Origin: Aeromicrobium sp. Leaf350
Lineage (GTDB): Bacteria > Actinomycetota > Actinomycetes > Propionibacteriales > Nocardioidaceae
Assembly: GCF_916858655.1 (NCBI RefSeq)
Contig: NZ_CAKASL010000003.1
Location: 186,001-250,000, forward strand
Direction of reading: 5' to 3'
DNA length: 64,000 nt
Shown: positions 16,396 to 24,839 of the stretch, piece after piece
How the letters are laid out: each line of letters opens with the position of its first letter
Numbering within the stretch: the first letter of the stretch is position 1
Translations under genes and position numbers: made by a program
The notes under the pieces: model-generated
The model's database searches: none
What the model saw: only the letters and a program-made list of their open reading frames with translations
Told to the model about the DNA's origin: nothing

Positions 16396-17955
16396 TCAGA
16401 CCTGGCGCTCCTGGTCGGCCCAGTAGGGCTTGCGGAGGTCGCGCTTGAGGATCTTGCCCGACGGGTTGCGCGGGAGCGCCTCGATCACGTCGATCGTGGT
16501 GGGGGCCTTGTAGTGGGCCAGCTTCTCGCGGGCGAAGGCGATGAGCTCGTCCGCGTCGGCCGACGTGCCCGGCCGCAGCGCCACTACCGCCTTGACCGTC
16601 TCGCCCCAGCGGTCGTCGGGGACGCCGATCACGGCCGCCTCCAGCACCGCCGGGTGCTCGGCCAGCACGCGCTCGACCTCGGGGGAGTACACGTTCTCGC
16701 CGCCCGTGATGATCATGTCCTTGATGCGGTCCTCGATGAAGATGAAGCCGCCGTCGTCGACCCGGCCGACGTCACCGGTGCGCACCCAGCCGTCGTCGGT
16801 GATGAGCTCGGCGGTGGCCTCCGCGCGCCCGAGGTAGCCGATCGTGGCCTGCTCCGTGCGGAACCACAGCTCGCCCGACGTGCCGACGGGCACGTCCTCG
16901 AGCGTGCCGGGATCGACGACCCGCAGCTCGGCGCCCTCGACCGGCTGCCCGACCGAGAGCAGCCGCTCGGGCCGCTCCAGGTCGCGGTGGGCCGCGTCGT
17001 CGAGCACCGAGATGACGCCGCCGAACTCGGTCATGCCGTACACCTGCATGAAGGTCGTCTCCGGCCATGCGGCGATGACCGCGCGGACGACCGGCGGCGG
17101 CATGGGCGCCGCGCCGTAGCCCACCTGGCGCAGGCGTCCGAACAGGCCCATCGCCTGCTCGCCCGCCTGGAGCAGGGCCGCGATGACCGGCGGCACCAGG
17201 AAGGCGTGGGTGCAGCCCGCCATCATCGCGGCGGCCATCAGGCCGGGGTCGACCTCCTTCACGATGAACGCGGGGATGCCGTGCGTCAGGCCGAGCAGGG
17301 CGTACGAGGTGCCGCCGACGTGAAACATCGGCATCGCGACCATCATCATCGAGCCCTCGCCGTACTCCGCGTCGCCGCCGCCGACGTAGCAGTGCCGCAC
17401 CATGGCGTGCTGGGTCAGCTGCACGCCCTTGGGTCGGCCGGTCGTGCCCGAGGAGTACATGACCACGCACACGTCGTCGGGCGTGACGTCGGGCTGGCGG
17501 TCGATCGGCTCGGCCGCCACGAACGCCTCGAACTGGTCGTGCTCGCCGCCCAGCGTCACCGACCGCTCGACGTGCTCGAGCCGGTCGGCCACCAGGTCGT
17601 AGGCCTCCTGCAGGTCGGCGCCGACGACGGCGAGCCGCGCCCCGCAGTCGTTGACCACGTAGTCGAGCTCGTCGCCCGCGAGACGCCAGTTGACGACGGT
17701 GGTGGCGGCGCCGACGAGGCTGCCGCCGAGGATGAGCTGCAGGATCGCGGGGTTGTTCTTCTCGAGCACCGCGACGCGGTCGCCCCGTCCGATGCCGGCC
17801 GCCTGCAGCGCGCCCGCAGTGCGACGGACCGACTCCCACGCCTCGGCGAAGGTCCACGTGCGCTCGCCGTAGATCCAGCAGGTCGCGTCGGGCTGTACCC
17901 GCGCCTGGTGCTCGAGGAAGTCCGGAAGGAAGGTGGCGGGGGGAAGGGTGGTCAT
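16396..17955 (-). CDS. Acyl-CoA synthetase (AMP-dependent ligase)
   Basis: 519 aa of the ANL adenylating superfamily. The P-loop-like YSSGTTGRPKGV (about 169-180), the YGMTEFGG motif, TGDVGRVDDGGF and the C-terminal catalytic Lys in NPSGKILKRDLR are all present. It activates a fatty or aromatic acid to the acyl-AMP and then the CoA thioester; chain-length preference cannot be read. ATG 17955 has GAGGA upstream. A CRP-like palindrome and a TAGGCT -10 lie just upstream, suggesting cAMP-linked control of fatty-acid use. Confidence 0.87.
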   Translation of the reverse strand: MTTLPPATFLPDFLEHQARVQPDATCWIYGERTWTFAEAWESVRRTAGALQAAGIGRGDRVAVLEKNNPAILQLILGGSLVGAATTVVNWRLAGDELDYVVNDCGARLAVVGADLQEAYDLVADRLEHVERSVTLGGEHDQFEAFVAAEPIDRQPDVTPDDVCVVMYSSGTTGRPKGVQLTQHAMVRHCYVGGGDAEYGEGSMMMVAMPMFHVGGTSYALLGLTHGIPAFIVKEVDPGLMAAAMMAGCTHAFLVPPVIAALLQAGEQAMGLFGRLRQVGYGAAPMPPPVVRAVIAAWPETTFMQVYGMTEFGGVISVLDDAAHRDLERPERLLSVGQPVEGAELRVVDPGTLEDVPVGTSGELWFRTEQATIGYLGRAEATAELITDDGWVRTGDVGRVDDGGFIFIEDRIKDMIITGGENVYSPEVERVLAEHPAVLEAAVIGVPDDRWGETVKAVVALRPGTSADADELIAFAREKLAHYKAPTTIDVIEALPRNPSGKILKRDLRKPYWADQERQV

Positions 17956-17984
17956 GACGCTCCTCGCTGGGCTGGACTCGTGTC

Positions 17985-18008
17985 CGTGACGTGGGTCACA
18001 GCAGCCTA
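17985..18008 (-). promoter_or_regulatory. CRP/GlxR-like site overlapping the acyl-CoA ligase promoter
   Basis: CGTGACGTGGGTCACA (17985-18000) matches TGTGA-N6-TCACA with one mismatch. A minus-strand -10 TAGGCT (complement of 18003-18008) directly precedes it, so transcription would start inside the palindrome. A bound regulator there should repress the downstream ligase gene. Confidence 0.5.
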
Positions 18009-18067
18009 GGTGTGCCCGCGGACCAAGCGCCAGGGCCCCGCAGGACAGGGCTGCTCGGGAGGGCCGA

Positions 18068-18523
18068 TCAGGCGAGGGCGAGCGCGACGAGCCAGCACGC
18101 GGTCGAGGCCACGTTGGTCGCCGTGCGCACCAGGTTCCACCGGGTCCACGGCCTCTCGAATGCCTCTCGCAACCGCGGTGAGGCGTCCGTGCCGTTCTCG
18201 AGCGCCTCGTTGAGCGGCACGTTGCGAGCGATCGTGACGACGAGCGTCAGCACGTAGCCGACGAGGCCGGCGACGGCCCAGGCGAACGCGTCCTCACCCC
18301 GCACCACCACGGTGGAGGCGATGCCGAGCACCAGCGAGCCGCCGAACAGCAGCCCGAAGACGGGGTTGATGATCGCGACGTTCACGCCCCGCATCGTCTG
18401 CACGAAGGCGACGTCGTCGACCCGTCGCAGCCCGGGCATGACGGCGTACGCGAAGGCCGCGAACAGTCCGGCCACGAGGCCGGTGGTCAGGGCGGTCGCC
18501 CCGAGGAGGAGGTCGGTGGTCAA
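18068..18523 (-). CDS. DUF1772 (anthrone oxygenase-like) membrane protein
   Basis: 151 aa with four hydrophobic helices. Typical DUF1772 sequence includes GLFAAFAYAVMPGLRRVDD and TMRGVNVAIINPVF, then ending near FERPWTRWNLVRTATN. I take the TTG at 18523 as the start because the preceding frame overlaps the upstream SRPBCC gene and is low-complexity. Some fungal relatives act as anthrone oxygenases; bacterial members are uncharacterised. It follows the SRPBCC gene by 19 bases in a likely two-gene unit. Confidence 0.7.
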   Translation of the reverse strand: MTTDLLLGATALTTGLVAGLFAAFAYAVMPGLRRVDDVAFVQTMRGVNVAIINPVFGLLFGGSLVLGIASTVVVRGEDAFAWAVAGLVGYVLTLVVTIARNVPLNEALENGTDASPRLREAFERPWTRWNLVRTATNVASTACWLVALALA

Positions 18524-18542
18524 CGCTCGGCCCGCGGTCGGG

Positions 18543-18992
18543 TCAGCCCTCGACGACGGCGGCGATGCGCTTGAGCGTCTTCGACATGGCCTTGCCGGTG
18601 TTGGTCGGCATCGATCCGCGCTTGAGGAAGAAGCGCTGCTTGTCCTCGCTGACGTCCCACGTCTCACGCACGCGGGTGCCGTCGCCGGTGGGCTCGAGCT
18701 CGTAGCGCCAGATGCGCCCGCCGATCAGCCCGCCGAGCCCGACGGTCTTCCAGGCGATCAGGCGGTCCTGCTCGAACTCGACCACGCGGTTGCTGGTCGT
18801 GTACGGGACTCCCTGCTTCATCGACATGCCGAAGACGGAGCCGAGCGTCAGTGGCTCGCCCGGCTCCTTGAGGCCCTGGACGCTGCCCGAGCCGTCGATC
18901 TCGGAGTGCCGGCCGGCGTCGGCGACGATCGCGAAGATGGCCGAGGCGGGGGCCTGGATGACGCGCTCGACGGAGACTGTGTTGCCGTTCAT
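18543..18992 (-). CDS. SRPBCC (START/Bet v 1-like) protein
   Basis: 149 aa starting MNGNTVSVERVIQAPASAIFAIVADAGRHSEIDG, the classic opening of a polyketide_cyc2/SRPBCC domain. It continues with SNRVVEFEQDRLIAWKT and TRVRETWDVSE. The fold encloses a deep hydrophobic pocket and binds or transforms lipidic or aromatic ligands. No ligand is evident. It pairs with the DUF1772 membrane protein downstream. Confidence 0.75.
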   Translation of the reverse strand: MNGNTVSVERVIQAPASAIFAIVADAGRHSEIDGSGSVQGLKEPGEPLTLGSVFGMSMKQGVPYTTSNRVVEFEQDRLIAWKTVGLGGLIGGRIWRYELEPTGDGTRVRETWDVSEDKQRFFLKRGSMPTNTGKAMSKTLKRIAAVVEG

Positions 18993-19041
18993 GGACCCAT
19001 CCCACCAGATGCGGGGCGTTCCGCAGGATGAACTTCTGACG

Positions 19042-19725
19042 TCAGCCCAGCGCGAAGGCCGTGAGGAAGCCGGCCGCGGTCGCCACGCCGACCCACCAGC
19101 CGCCCTCGCGGTACGCCTCGGGGAAGAGCGTGTCGGCCAGCACGGCGATCGTCGCACCACCGGCGAACGCCTGCACGAGGGCGATCGAGGTGCCGCCGAG
19201 CACGTCGGACGCGGCGTAGGCGCCCATCGTGCACGCGACGAGCACCACGCCCGTCAGGACCCACAGGCCGATCGCCCGGACCGGGCCGAAGCTCGAGCGC
19301 CCGAGGAGCGCACCGCTGCTGACCGCTTCCGGCACGTTGCCGACGACGATCGCGACGAGCAGCACGATGCTGCCGCCCTCCACGAGTCCGACGCCGAGCG
19401 CCACGTTCTCGGGGATGCCGTCGAGCACGGCCCCGAGGAGCAGTGCCCAGCCGGCCGCCGCGGCACCCATCCGCGAGTCGAGCTGGTGGCTCGCGAGGAC
19501 GTAGACCCCAGCTCCCGCCATCAGTGCGACACCGGCCAGCAGCACGCCCTCGGATCGGAACGCCGGACCGAAGAGCTCCTCCGACGCGGCCGCCGTCAGC
19601 GTGCCGGCACCGAAGGCCATGAGCACCGCGAGGACGGGCGTCGGCAGCTGCCATCGCAGGCCGATCGCCGCTCCGACGATCAGCGGCACCGCCGTCGCCA
19701 CCCCGAACCAGAAGGCCATCGCCAT
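19042..19725 (-). CDS. ZIP family metal transporter
   Basis: 227 aa with seven to eight hydrophobic helices. The helix-4 metal motif appears as LDGIPENVALG and the helix-5 motif as GNVPEAVSSG, in the place of HNxPEG and HxxPEG of typical ZIPs. Both motif histidines are therefore changed (to Asp and Gly). The protein is expected to move divalent metal across the cytoplasmic membrane, but the altered ligands make substrate and even activity uncertain. Single gene, divergent from purF. Confidence 0.75.
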   Translation of the reverse strand: MAMAFWFGVATAVPLIVGAAIGLRWQLPTPVLAVLMAFGAGTLTAAASEELFGPAFRSEGVLLAGVALMAGAGVYVLASHQLDSRMGAAAAGWALLLGAVLDGIPENVALGVGLVEGGSIVLLVAIVVGNVPEAVSSGALLGRSSFGPVRAIGLWVLTGVVLVACTMGAYAASDVLGGTSIALVQAFAGGATIAVLADTLFPEAYREGGWWVGVATAAGFLTAFALG

Positions 19726-19790
19726 GCCTCGAGGCTAACCACACCTGTCCGCCTCGCGCGGTGGCGGTCGATCGCGCTCGCCCACGCCCC

Positions 19791-19803
19791 TACACTGGTT
19801 CTC
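19791..19803 (+). promoter_or_regulatory. Leaderless promoter (-10 TACACT) of purF
   Basis: TACACT (19791-19796) ends seven bases before the GTG start. This supports GTG 19804 over longer frames and predicts an mRNA with almost no leader, hence no room for a purine riboswitch. Confidence 0.6.
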
Positions 19804-21291
19804 GTGGCGCGCGGCGACGGTCTTCTGACCCACGACATCGATCCCTCGGATCGCGGTCCTCAGGACGCCTGTGGCGTCTTCGGCGTCTGGGCGCCGGGTG
19901 AAGAGGTCGCGAAGCTGACCTACTTCGGCCTGTACGCGTTGCAGCACCGCGGGCAGGAGTCCGCCGGCATCGCCGTCAGCAACGGCCGCCAGATCCTCGT
20001 CTACAAGGACATGGGCCTCGTGAGCCAGGTCTTCGACGAGTCGACGCTGGAGTCGCTCAAGGGCGAGATCGCGATCGGCCACGCCCGCTACTCCACGACC
20101 GGCTCGAGCGTGTGGCAGAACGCGCAGCCGACGTTCCGCCCCACGGCCTCCGGCTCGGTGGCCCTCGGCCACAACGGCAACCTGACCAACACCGCCGAGC
20201 TCGTCGAGCTGCTCGACCAGCGCACCGCCGGTGAGAGCCGGCAGCACGAGACGGCCACGAGCGACACGGCCGCGATGGCCAGCCTGCTCGCGTCCTACCG
20301 CGACCGCTCGGTCGAGGAGGCGGCCCTCGAGGTGCTGCCGAAGGTGCGCGGCGCGTTCTCCCTGGTGTTCATGGACGAGCACACGCTGTACGCGGCGCGC
20401 GATCCGCAGGGCATCCGTCCGCTGGTGCTCGGCCGCCTCGAACGTGGCTGGGTCGTCGCCAGCGAGACCGCGGCCCTCGACATCGTCGGCGCCTCCTACA
20501 TCCGCGAGGTCGAGCCGGGCGAGTTCATCGCGATCGACGAGAACGGTCTCCGCTCCGAGCGTTTCGCCGAGCCGGCGCCGAAGGGCTGCATCTTCGAGTA
20601 CGTGTACCTGGCGCGCCCCGACACGACGATCAACGACCAGCGGGTCTTCAGCGTCCGCGAGCGCATCGGCCGCAAGCTCGCTCGCACCGCGCCGGTCGAG
20701 GCCGACCTGGTCATCCCCGTGCCGGAGTCGGGCACGCCCGCCGCGATCGGCTACGCCGCGGAGTCGGGCATCCCGTTCGGCCACGGCCTGGTCAAGAACT
20801 CCTACGTGGGCCGCACGTTCATCCAGCCCTCGCAGACCATCCGTCAGCTCGGCATCCGGCTCAAGCTGAACCCGCTGCGCGACGTCGTCGCCGGCAAGCG
20901 GCTCGTGGTCGTCGACGACTCGATCGTCCGCGGCAACACGCAGCGTGCTTTGGTGCGGATGCTGCGCGAGTTCGGCGCCGCCGAGGTGCACGTGCGTATC
21001 TCGAGCCCGCCGGTCAAGTGGCCGTGCTTCTACGGCATCGACTTCGCCTCGCGCGCCGAGCTCATCGCCAACGGCATCAGCGTCGACGAGATCTGCCGGT
21101 CGATCGGCGCCGACTCCCTGTCGTACGTCGACCTGGACGACCTGGTCGACGCCACGAACGTGCCCAAGGACAACCTGTGCCGGGCCTGCTTCGACGGCAT
21201 CTACCCCGTCGCGCTCCCCGAGGACGACCTGATCGGCAAGCACCTGCTCGAGCTGCCCGCCGACACCACGACGCTGAAGGTGATCCAGTGA
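19804..21291 (+). CDS. purF: Amidophosphoribosyltransferase PurF
   Basis: 495 aa catalysing the first committed step of purine synthesis: PRPP plus glutamine to phosphoribosylamine. A 22-residue propeptide precedes C23 (in DACGVFGVW), the glutaminase nucleophile once cleaved. The PRPP-binding loop VVVDDSIVRGNT is present. Cysteines in PKGCIFEYVY, WPCFYGID and CRACFDGIYP match the B. subtilis-type enzyme that carries a 4Fe-4S cluster. Its stop overlaps the start of purM (GTGA), indicating translational coupling. Confidence 0.95.
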   Translation: MARGDGLLTHDIDPSDRGPQDACGVFGVWAPGEEVAKLTYFGLYALQHRGQESAGIAVSNGRQILVYKDMGLVSQVFDESTLESLKGEIAIGHARYSTTGSSVWQNAQPTFRPTASGSVALGHNGNLTNTAELVELLDQRTAGESRQHETATSDTAAMASLLASYRDRSVEEAALEVLPKVRGAFSLVFMDEHTLYAARDPQGIRPLVLGRLERGWVVASETAALDIVGASYIREVEPGEFIAIDENGLRSERFAEPAPKGCIFEYVYLARPDTTINDQRVFSVRERIGRKLARTAPVEADLVIPVPESGTPAAIGYAAESGIPFGHGLVKNSYVGRTFIQPSQTIRQLGIRLKLNPLRDVVAGKRLVVVDDSIVRGNTQRALVRMLREFGAAEVHVRISSPPVKWPCFYGIDFASRAELIANGISVDEICRSIGADSLSYVDLDDLVDATNVPKDNLCRACFDGIYPVALPEDDLIGKHLLELPADTTTLKVIQ

Positions 21292-22343
21292 CCGACTACG
21301 CGGCAGCCGGCGTCTCCGTCGCCGAGGGCGACCGCGCGGTCGAGCTCATGAAGACCTGGGTCGAGAAGGCGCGCCGTCCCGAGGTCGTCGGCGGCATCGG
21401 CGGCTTCGCCGGGCTCTTCGACGCCACGGCGCTGAAGGACTACCGCCGTCCGCTGCTGGCCACCTCCGCCGACGGCGTGGGTACCAAGGTCCAGATCGCG
21501 CAGCGCATGGACAAGCACGACACGATCGGCTTCGACCTCGTCGGCATGCTCGTCGACGACCTGGTGGTCTGCGGCGCCGAGCCGCTGTTCATGACCGACT
21601 ACATCGCCTGTGGCAAGGTCGTGCCCGAGCGCATCGCCCAGATCGTCAAGGGCATCGCCGAGGCGTGCGCCGAGTCGGGCACCGCGCTGCTCGGCGGCGA
21701 GACCGCTGAGCACCCCGGCCTCCTCGGTCCCGAGGAGTACGACATGGCGGGCTCCACCACGGGTGTCGTCGAGGCCGACGCGCTCCTGGGTCGCGACCTC
21801 GTGCGCCCCGGCGACGCGGTCGTCGCGATGGCCTCCTCGGGGCTGCACTCCAACGGCTACTCGCTCGTGCGCCACGTGTTCTTCGGGCTCGCGGGCTGGT
21901 CGCTCGACCGGCAGGTCGACGAGCTCGGCTCGACGCTCGGCGAGGCACTGCTCACGCCGACGCGGCTCTACACGCTGCCGTCGCTCGCGCTGGCCCGCGC
22001 CGGAGGCGTCCACGCGATGTCGCACATCACGGGCGGCGGTCTCGCGGCGAACCTCGAGCGCGTCGTGCCCGAGTCGGTCTCGGTGCGCGTCGACCGCGCC
22101 ACGTGGTCGCCCGACCCGATCTTCGACCTGGTCGCCCAGCTGGGCGAGGTCGAGCGTCCCGCGCTCGAGCAGGCCCTCAACGTCGGGGTCGGCATGGTCG
22201 CCCTCGTCGAGCCCGACGCGGCCGACGCGGCGGTGCGGCTGCTGCAGGAGCACGGCATCGACGCCTGGGTCGCCGGCGAGGTCGCCGAGGCAGGGGTCCA
22301 CGGTCCCGGAGGCTCCGTGACGGTTGTGGGCGAACACGCATAG
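21288..22343 (+). CDS. purM: Phosphoribosylformylglycinamidine cyclo-ligase PurM
   Basis: 351 aa from GTG 21288, overlapping the purF stop by four bases. It closes the imidazole ring to aminoimidazole ribonucleotide using ATP. Characteristic segments are GGIGGFAGLFD, the DGVGTKVQIA metal/phosphate loop, FDLVGMLVDDLVVCGAEPLFMTDYIA and the C-terminal HITGGGLAANLERVVP. The purF-purM order with DUF3073 directly after is common in actinobacteria. Confidence 0.95.
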   Translation: MTDYAAAGVSVAEGDRAVELMKTWVEKARRPEVVGGIGGFAGLFDATALKDYRRPLLATSADGVGTKVQIAQRMDKHDTIGFDLVGMLVDDLVVCGAEPLFMTDYIACGKVVPERIAQIVKGIAEACAESGTALLGGETAEHPGLLGPEEYDMAGSTTGVVEADALLGRDLVRPGDAVVAMASSGLHSNGYSLVRHVFFGLAGWSLDRQVDELGSTLGEALLTPTRLYTLPSLALARAGGVHAMSHITGGGLAANLERVVPESVSVRVDRATWSPDPIFDLVAQLGEVERPALEQALNVGVGMVALVEPDAADAAVRLLQEHGIDAWVAGEVAEAGVHGPGGSVTVVGEHA

Positions 22344-22346
22344 CCC

Positions 22347-22367
22347 CCGTGAGACATTCTCGCGGGT
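22347..22367 (+). terminator. Hairpin after purM
   Basis: CCCGTGAG and CTCGCGGG pair over eight positions (one G-T wobble) around the loop ACATT, four bases past the purM stop. Probable terminator or attenuating hairpin before the DUF3073 promoter (TAGGCT at 22375). Confidence 0.4.
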
Positions 22368-22374
22368 GATTCGG

Positions 22375-22380
22375 TAGGCT
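22375..22380 (+). promoter_or_regulatory. -10 element TAGGCT of the DUF3073 gene
   Basis: TAGGCT lies 44 bases upstream of ATG 22425, so this gene would have a short leader of about 37 bases. No clear -35. Confidence 0.45.
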
Positions 22381-22424
22381 GGTCAGCACGACATACCGAC
22401 ATCACTGTGCGAGGGGGTCGACCC

Positions 22425-22619
22425 ATGGGGCGCGGCCGTGCGAAAGCCAAGCAGACCAAGGTTGCACGCGATCTCAAGTACCGGACCTTCGATCCGGACT
22501 TCAGCGATCTGCAACGAGAGCTCCACGGTGAGGACGGTGAACCGATCCCTGATCAGTACGCCGAGCTCGCCGAGAGGCCTGACCTCGCCGATCAGTTCAA
22601 GGACCGCGACGCCAGCTGA
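22425..22619 (+). CDS. DUF3073 small protein
   Basis: 64 aa beginning MGRGRAKAKQTKVARDLKY with the invariant basic head of DUF3073, then an acidic tail (PDFSDLQRELHGEDGEPIPDQYAELAE). The family is nearly universal in actinobacteria, next to purM, and its function is unknown. The basic head and acidic tail suggest a nucleic-acid or ribosome partner, but that is inference. An in-frame ATG at 22407 is less likely because homologues start at MGRGRAK. Confidence 0.85.
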   Translation: MGRGRAKAKQTKVARDLKYRTFDPDFSDLQRELHGEDGEPIPDQYAELAERPDLADQFKDRDAS

Positions 22620-22761
22620 TGCGCGCGGCTCCTTCGTCGCCGCTCCAGCGGTTCGTGCCTCACCGCTGACGGGCTACGCCCGTGCGCTCGAGCCTCGCTG
22701 CGCTCGGCTGTGGTGACGTCCAGCACTTCGTCATGCCCACACCTGCGTGGCGGTCGGTAGC

Positions 22762-24822
22762 TCACCGCCCGAGGCGGCTGGGCCACCAGAAGCGGCGTCC
22801 GGTCCAGGCGACCATCGCCGGGGTGACGACGCCGCGTACCACCACGGTGTCGAGCAGCACGCCGAAGCCCACGAGCACGCCGAGCTGGGCCAGCAGCACC
22901 AGCGGGAGCACGCCGAGCACCGTGAAGACCGCCGCGAGCAGGATGCCGGCGCTCGTGATCACGCCACCCGTGACGGCCAGCGCCGTGACGATCGAGCCCG
23001 TCGCGTCCCCGGTTGCGGCCATCTCCTCGCGCGCGCGTGCCGTCAGGAAGATGTTGTAGTCGACGCCGAGCGCCACCAGGAAGATGAAGGCCAGCAGCGG
23101 GGTGCTCACGTCCATCGCCGGCCAGCCCAGCACGTGGTCGAAGACCAGCCAGCCGACGCCGAGCGCCGACAGGTACGACAGCACCGTCGTGGCGCCCAGC
23201 AGCACGGCGGCGACGACCGAGCGGAGCAGGGCCAGCAGCATCACGAGCACGACCGCGAGCACGAGCGGGATCACGGTCGTCCGGTCGGACGCCGCCGTGG
23301 CGGCCTCGTCGACCGCCTCCGCGTCGGGTCCGCCGACGAGCGAGTCGGGGTCGACGTCGTGCACGGCCGTGCGGAGGTCTTCGATCGTCGCCAGCGCGTC
23401 CGCGCTGCCCGGGTCCGACTCGAGCACGACGCGCACCTCGGCCGTCGAGTCGTCCCCGCCCGGTGAGACCGTCGCCGACTGGACGCCGTCGACCTCGCTC
23501 GCCGCGGCCGCGACGGCCTCGGCCTCGGCCGGGCTCGCGACCACGGTGGTGGGGGAGGCCGTGCCGCCGGGGAAGGCCGACGACAGGGTCGACTGGGCGG
23601 CGATCGACTCGGGGGTGTCGAGGAACTGCTCATCCTGGGCGAGCCCGGTGCGAAGTCCGAGCGCCCCGAGCGCCATCGTCACGAGCACGACCAGCCCGGC
23701 GATCGTCACCAGAGCGGGGCGCCGGGTGACGGCGGGCCCGACGCGGCTCCAGAGGCCGCGGTGGGCGGAGTCGTCGTCGCCGACGCGCGGCACGAACGGC
23801 CAGAACAGCCACCGACCGGGCAGCGACATCGCCGCGGGCAGCACGACGAGCGCGAAGAACACCGCGACCGCGAGGCCGGCGGCCCCCGCGAGCCCGATGC
23901 GGCTGACAAAGGGGGAGTCGGCGAGCAGGAGCGTGAGCAGGCCGAGGATGACCGTGCCCGAGCTCGACAGGATCGCCGGTGCGGCGGCGCCCACCGCCTG
24001 GCGCATCGCCTCGTGCCGGCTCTCGTGCCGACGCAGCTCCTCGCGGTACCGGGCGATCAGCAGCAGCGCGTAGTTGGTGCCGGCGCCGAAGACGAGCACC
24101 GAGGTGATGCCGGTGATGGATCCGTCGACCGCGAGACCCGACCACGCCGAGATGGCGTCGACGACCTTCGCGGCGACGCGGTCGCCCAGGCCGATCACGG
24201 CGAGCGGCACGATCCACAGCCACGGGCTGCGGTAGGTGATGATCAGCAGAAGTGCGACGACCGAGGCGGTCACGAGCAGCAGCCGGGTGTCGGCGCCGGA
24301 GAACACCTCGCCCAGGTCGGCCTGCACGGCCGGCCCGCCGGTGACCTCGGTGACCAGTCCGTCCGGGAGCGCGTCGCCGGCGACGTCGCGGATCTCGGCG
24401 ACCAGCTCGCTGTTCTCGTCGTTGGACAGGTCTCCGGGCACCGGGACGGTGACGAGGGCGACCGTGCCGTCGTCGGAGGGGATCGGGCCGACGGCCTCGA
24501 GGTCCAGGTCGTCGCTGAGGGCCTGGACGCGCTCGCCGGCCGCCGTCAGGTCGGCAGCCTCGAGGCCACCGTCCCGCGAGAAGACCACGATCGCGGGAGC
24601 CTCGTCCCCGTCGGGCAGCGCGGCGAGACGCTCCTGGGCGAGGGCCGACTCGGCGTCGTCCGGGAGGTTGGATCCGGCGTCGCTGCCCTCGGTCGGTCCG
24701 GGCGCGAACGCCAGCACGGCCGCGCCGAGGAGCAGGCCGACGAGCAGGACGGCGACGGAACGGCCGCGGCCGACGGGGCGAGCCAGAAAAAAGGTTCGAT
24801 GATCGAAAGATGTCACGGTCAC
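22762..24822 (-). CDS. MMPL/RND family transporter
   Basis: 686 aa with two repeats of one helix, a large extracytoplasmic loop and five to six helices, the MMPL arrangement. Repeat 1 helices begin near residue 22 and run about 175-330; repeat 2 runs about 380-395 and 510-670. Conserved patches include FGAGTNYALLLIARYREELRR and VALGVDYNIFLTARAREE, the latter matching the GVDYNIFL signature with proton-relay Asp and Tyr. It likely exports a lipid or hydrophobic compound using proton motive force. It is divergent from a MarR gene whose promoter overlaps its 5' end; start is GTG 24822 or GTG 24816. Confidence 0.85.
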   Translation of the reverse strand: MTVTSFDHRTFFLARPVGRGRSVAVLLVGLLLGAAVLAFAPGPTEGSDAGSNLPDDAESALAQERLAALPDGDEAPAIVVFSRDGGLEAADLTAAGERVQALSDDLDLEAVGPIPSDDGTVALVTVPVPGDLSNDENSELVAEIRDVAGDALPDGLVTEVTGGPAVQADLGEVFSGADTRLLLVTASVVALLLIITYRSPWLWIVPLAVIGLGDRVAAKVVDAISAWSGLAVDGSITGITSVLVFGAGTNYALLLIARYREELRRHESRHEAMRQAVGAAAPAILSSSGTVILGLLTLLLADSPFVSRIGLAGAAGLAVAVFFALVVLPAAMSLPGRWLFWPFVPRVGDDDSAHRGLWSRVGPAVTRRPALVTIAGLVVLVTMALGALGLRTGLAQDEQFLDTPESIAAQSTLSSAFPGGTASPTTVVASPAEAEAVAAAASEVDGVQSATVSPGGDDSTAEVRVVLESDPGSADALATIEDLRTAVHDVDPDSLVGGPDAEAVDEAATAASDRTTVIPLVLAVVLVMLLALLRSVVAAVLLGATTVLSYLSALGVGWLVFDHVLGWPAMDVSTPLLAFIFLVALGVDYNIFLTARAREEMAATGDATGSIVTALAVTGGVITSAGILLAAVFTVLGVLPLVLLAQLGVLVGFGVLLDTVVVRGVVTPAMVAWTGRRFWWPSRLGR
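24795..24807. promoter_or_regulatory. Probable MarR operator
   Basis: TTCGATGATCGAA has perfect six-base arms around a single central base. It lies within the first codons of the MMPL gene and 33 bases before the divergent marR ATG, so a bound dimer could block both promoters. Confidence 0.5.
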
Positions 24823-24826
24823 ACGA

Positions 24827-24839
24827 TAGGGTCAGCGTC
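24827..24839 (+). promoter_or_regulatory. Leaderless promoter (-10 TAGGGT) of the MarR gene
   Basis: TAGGGT (24827-24832), seven bases, then ATG 24840. On the opposite strand TATCGT lies six bases before the GTG at 24816 of the exporter gene, so the two leaderless starts face each other within about 25 bases. Confidence 0.45.
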
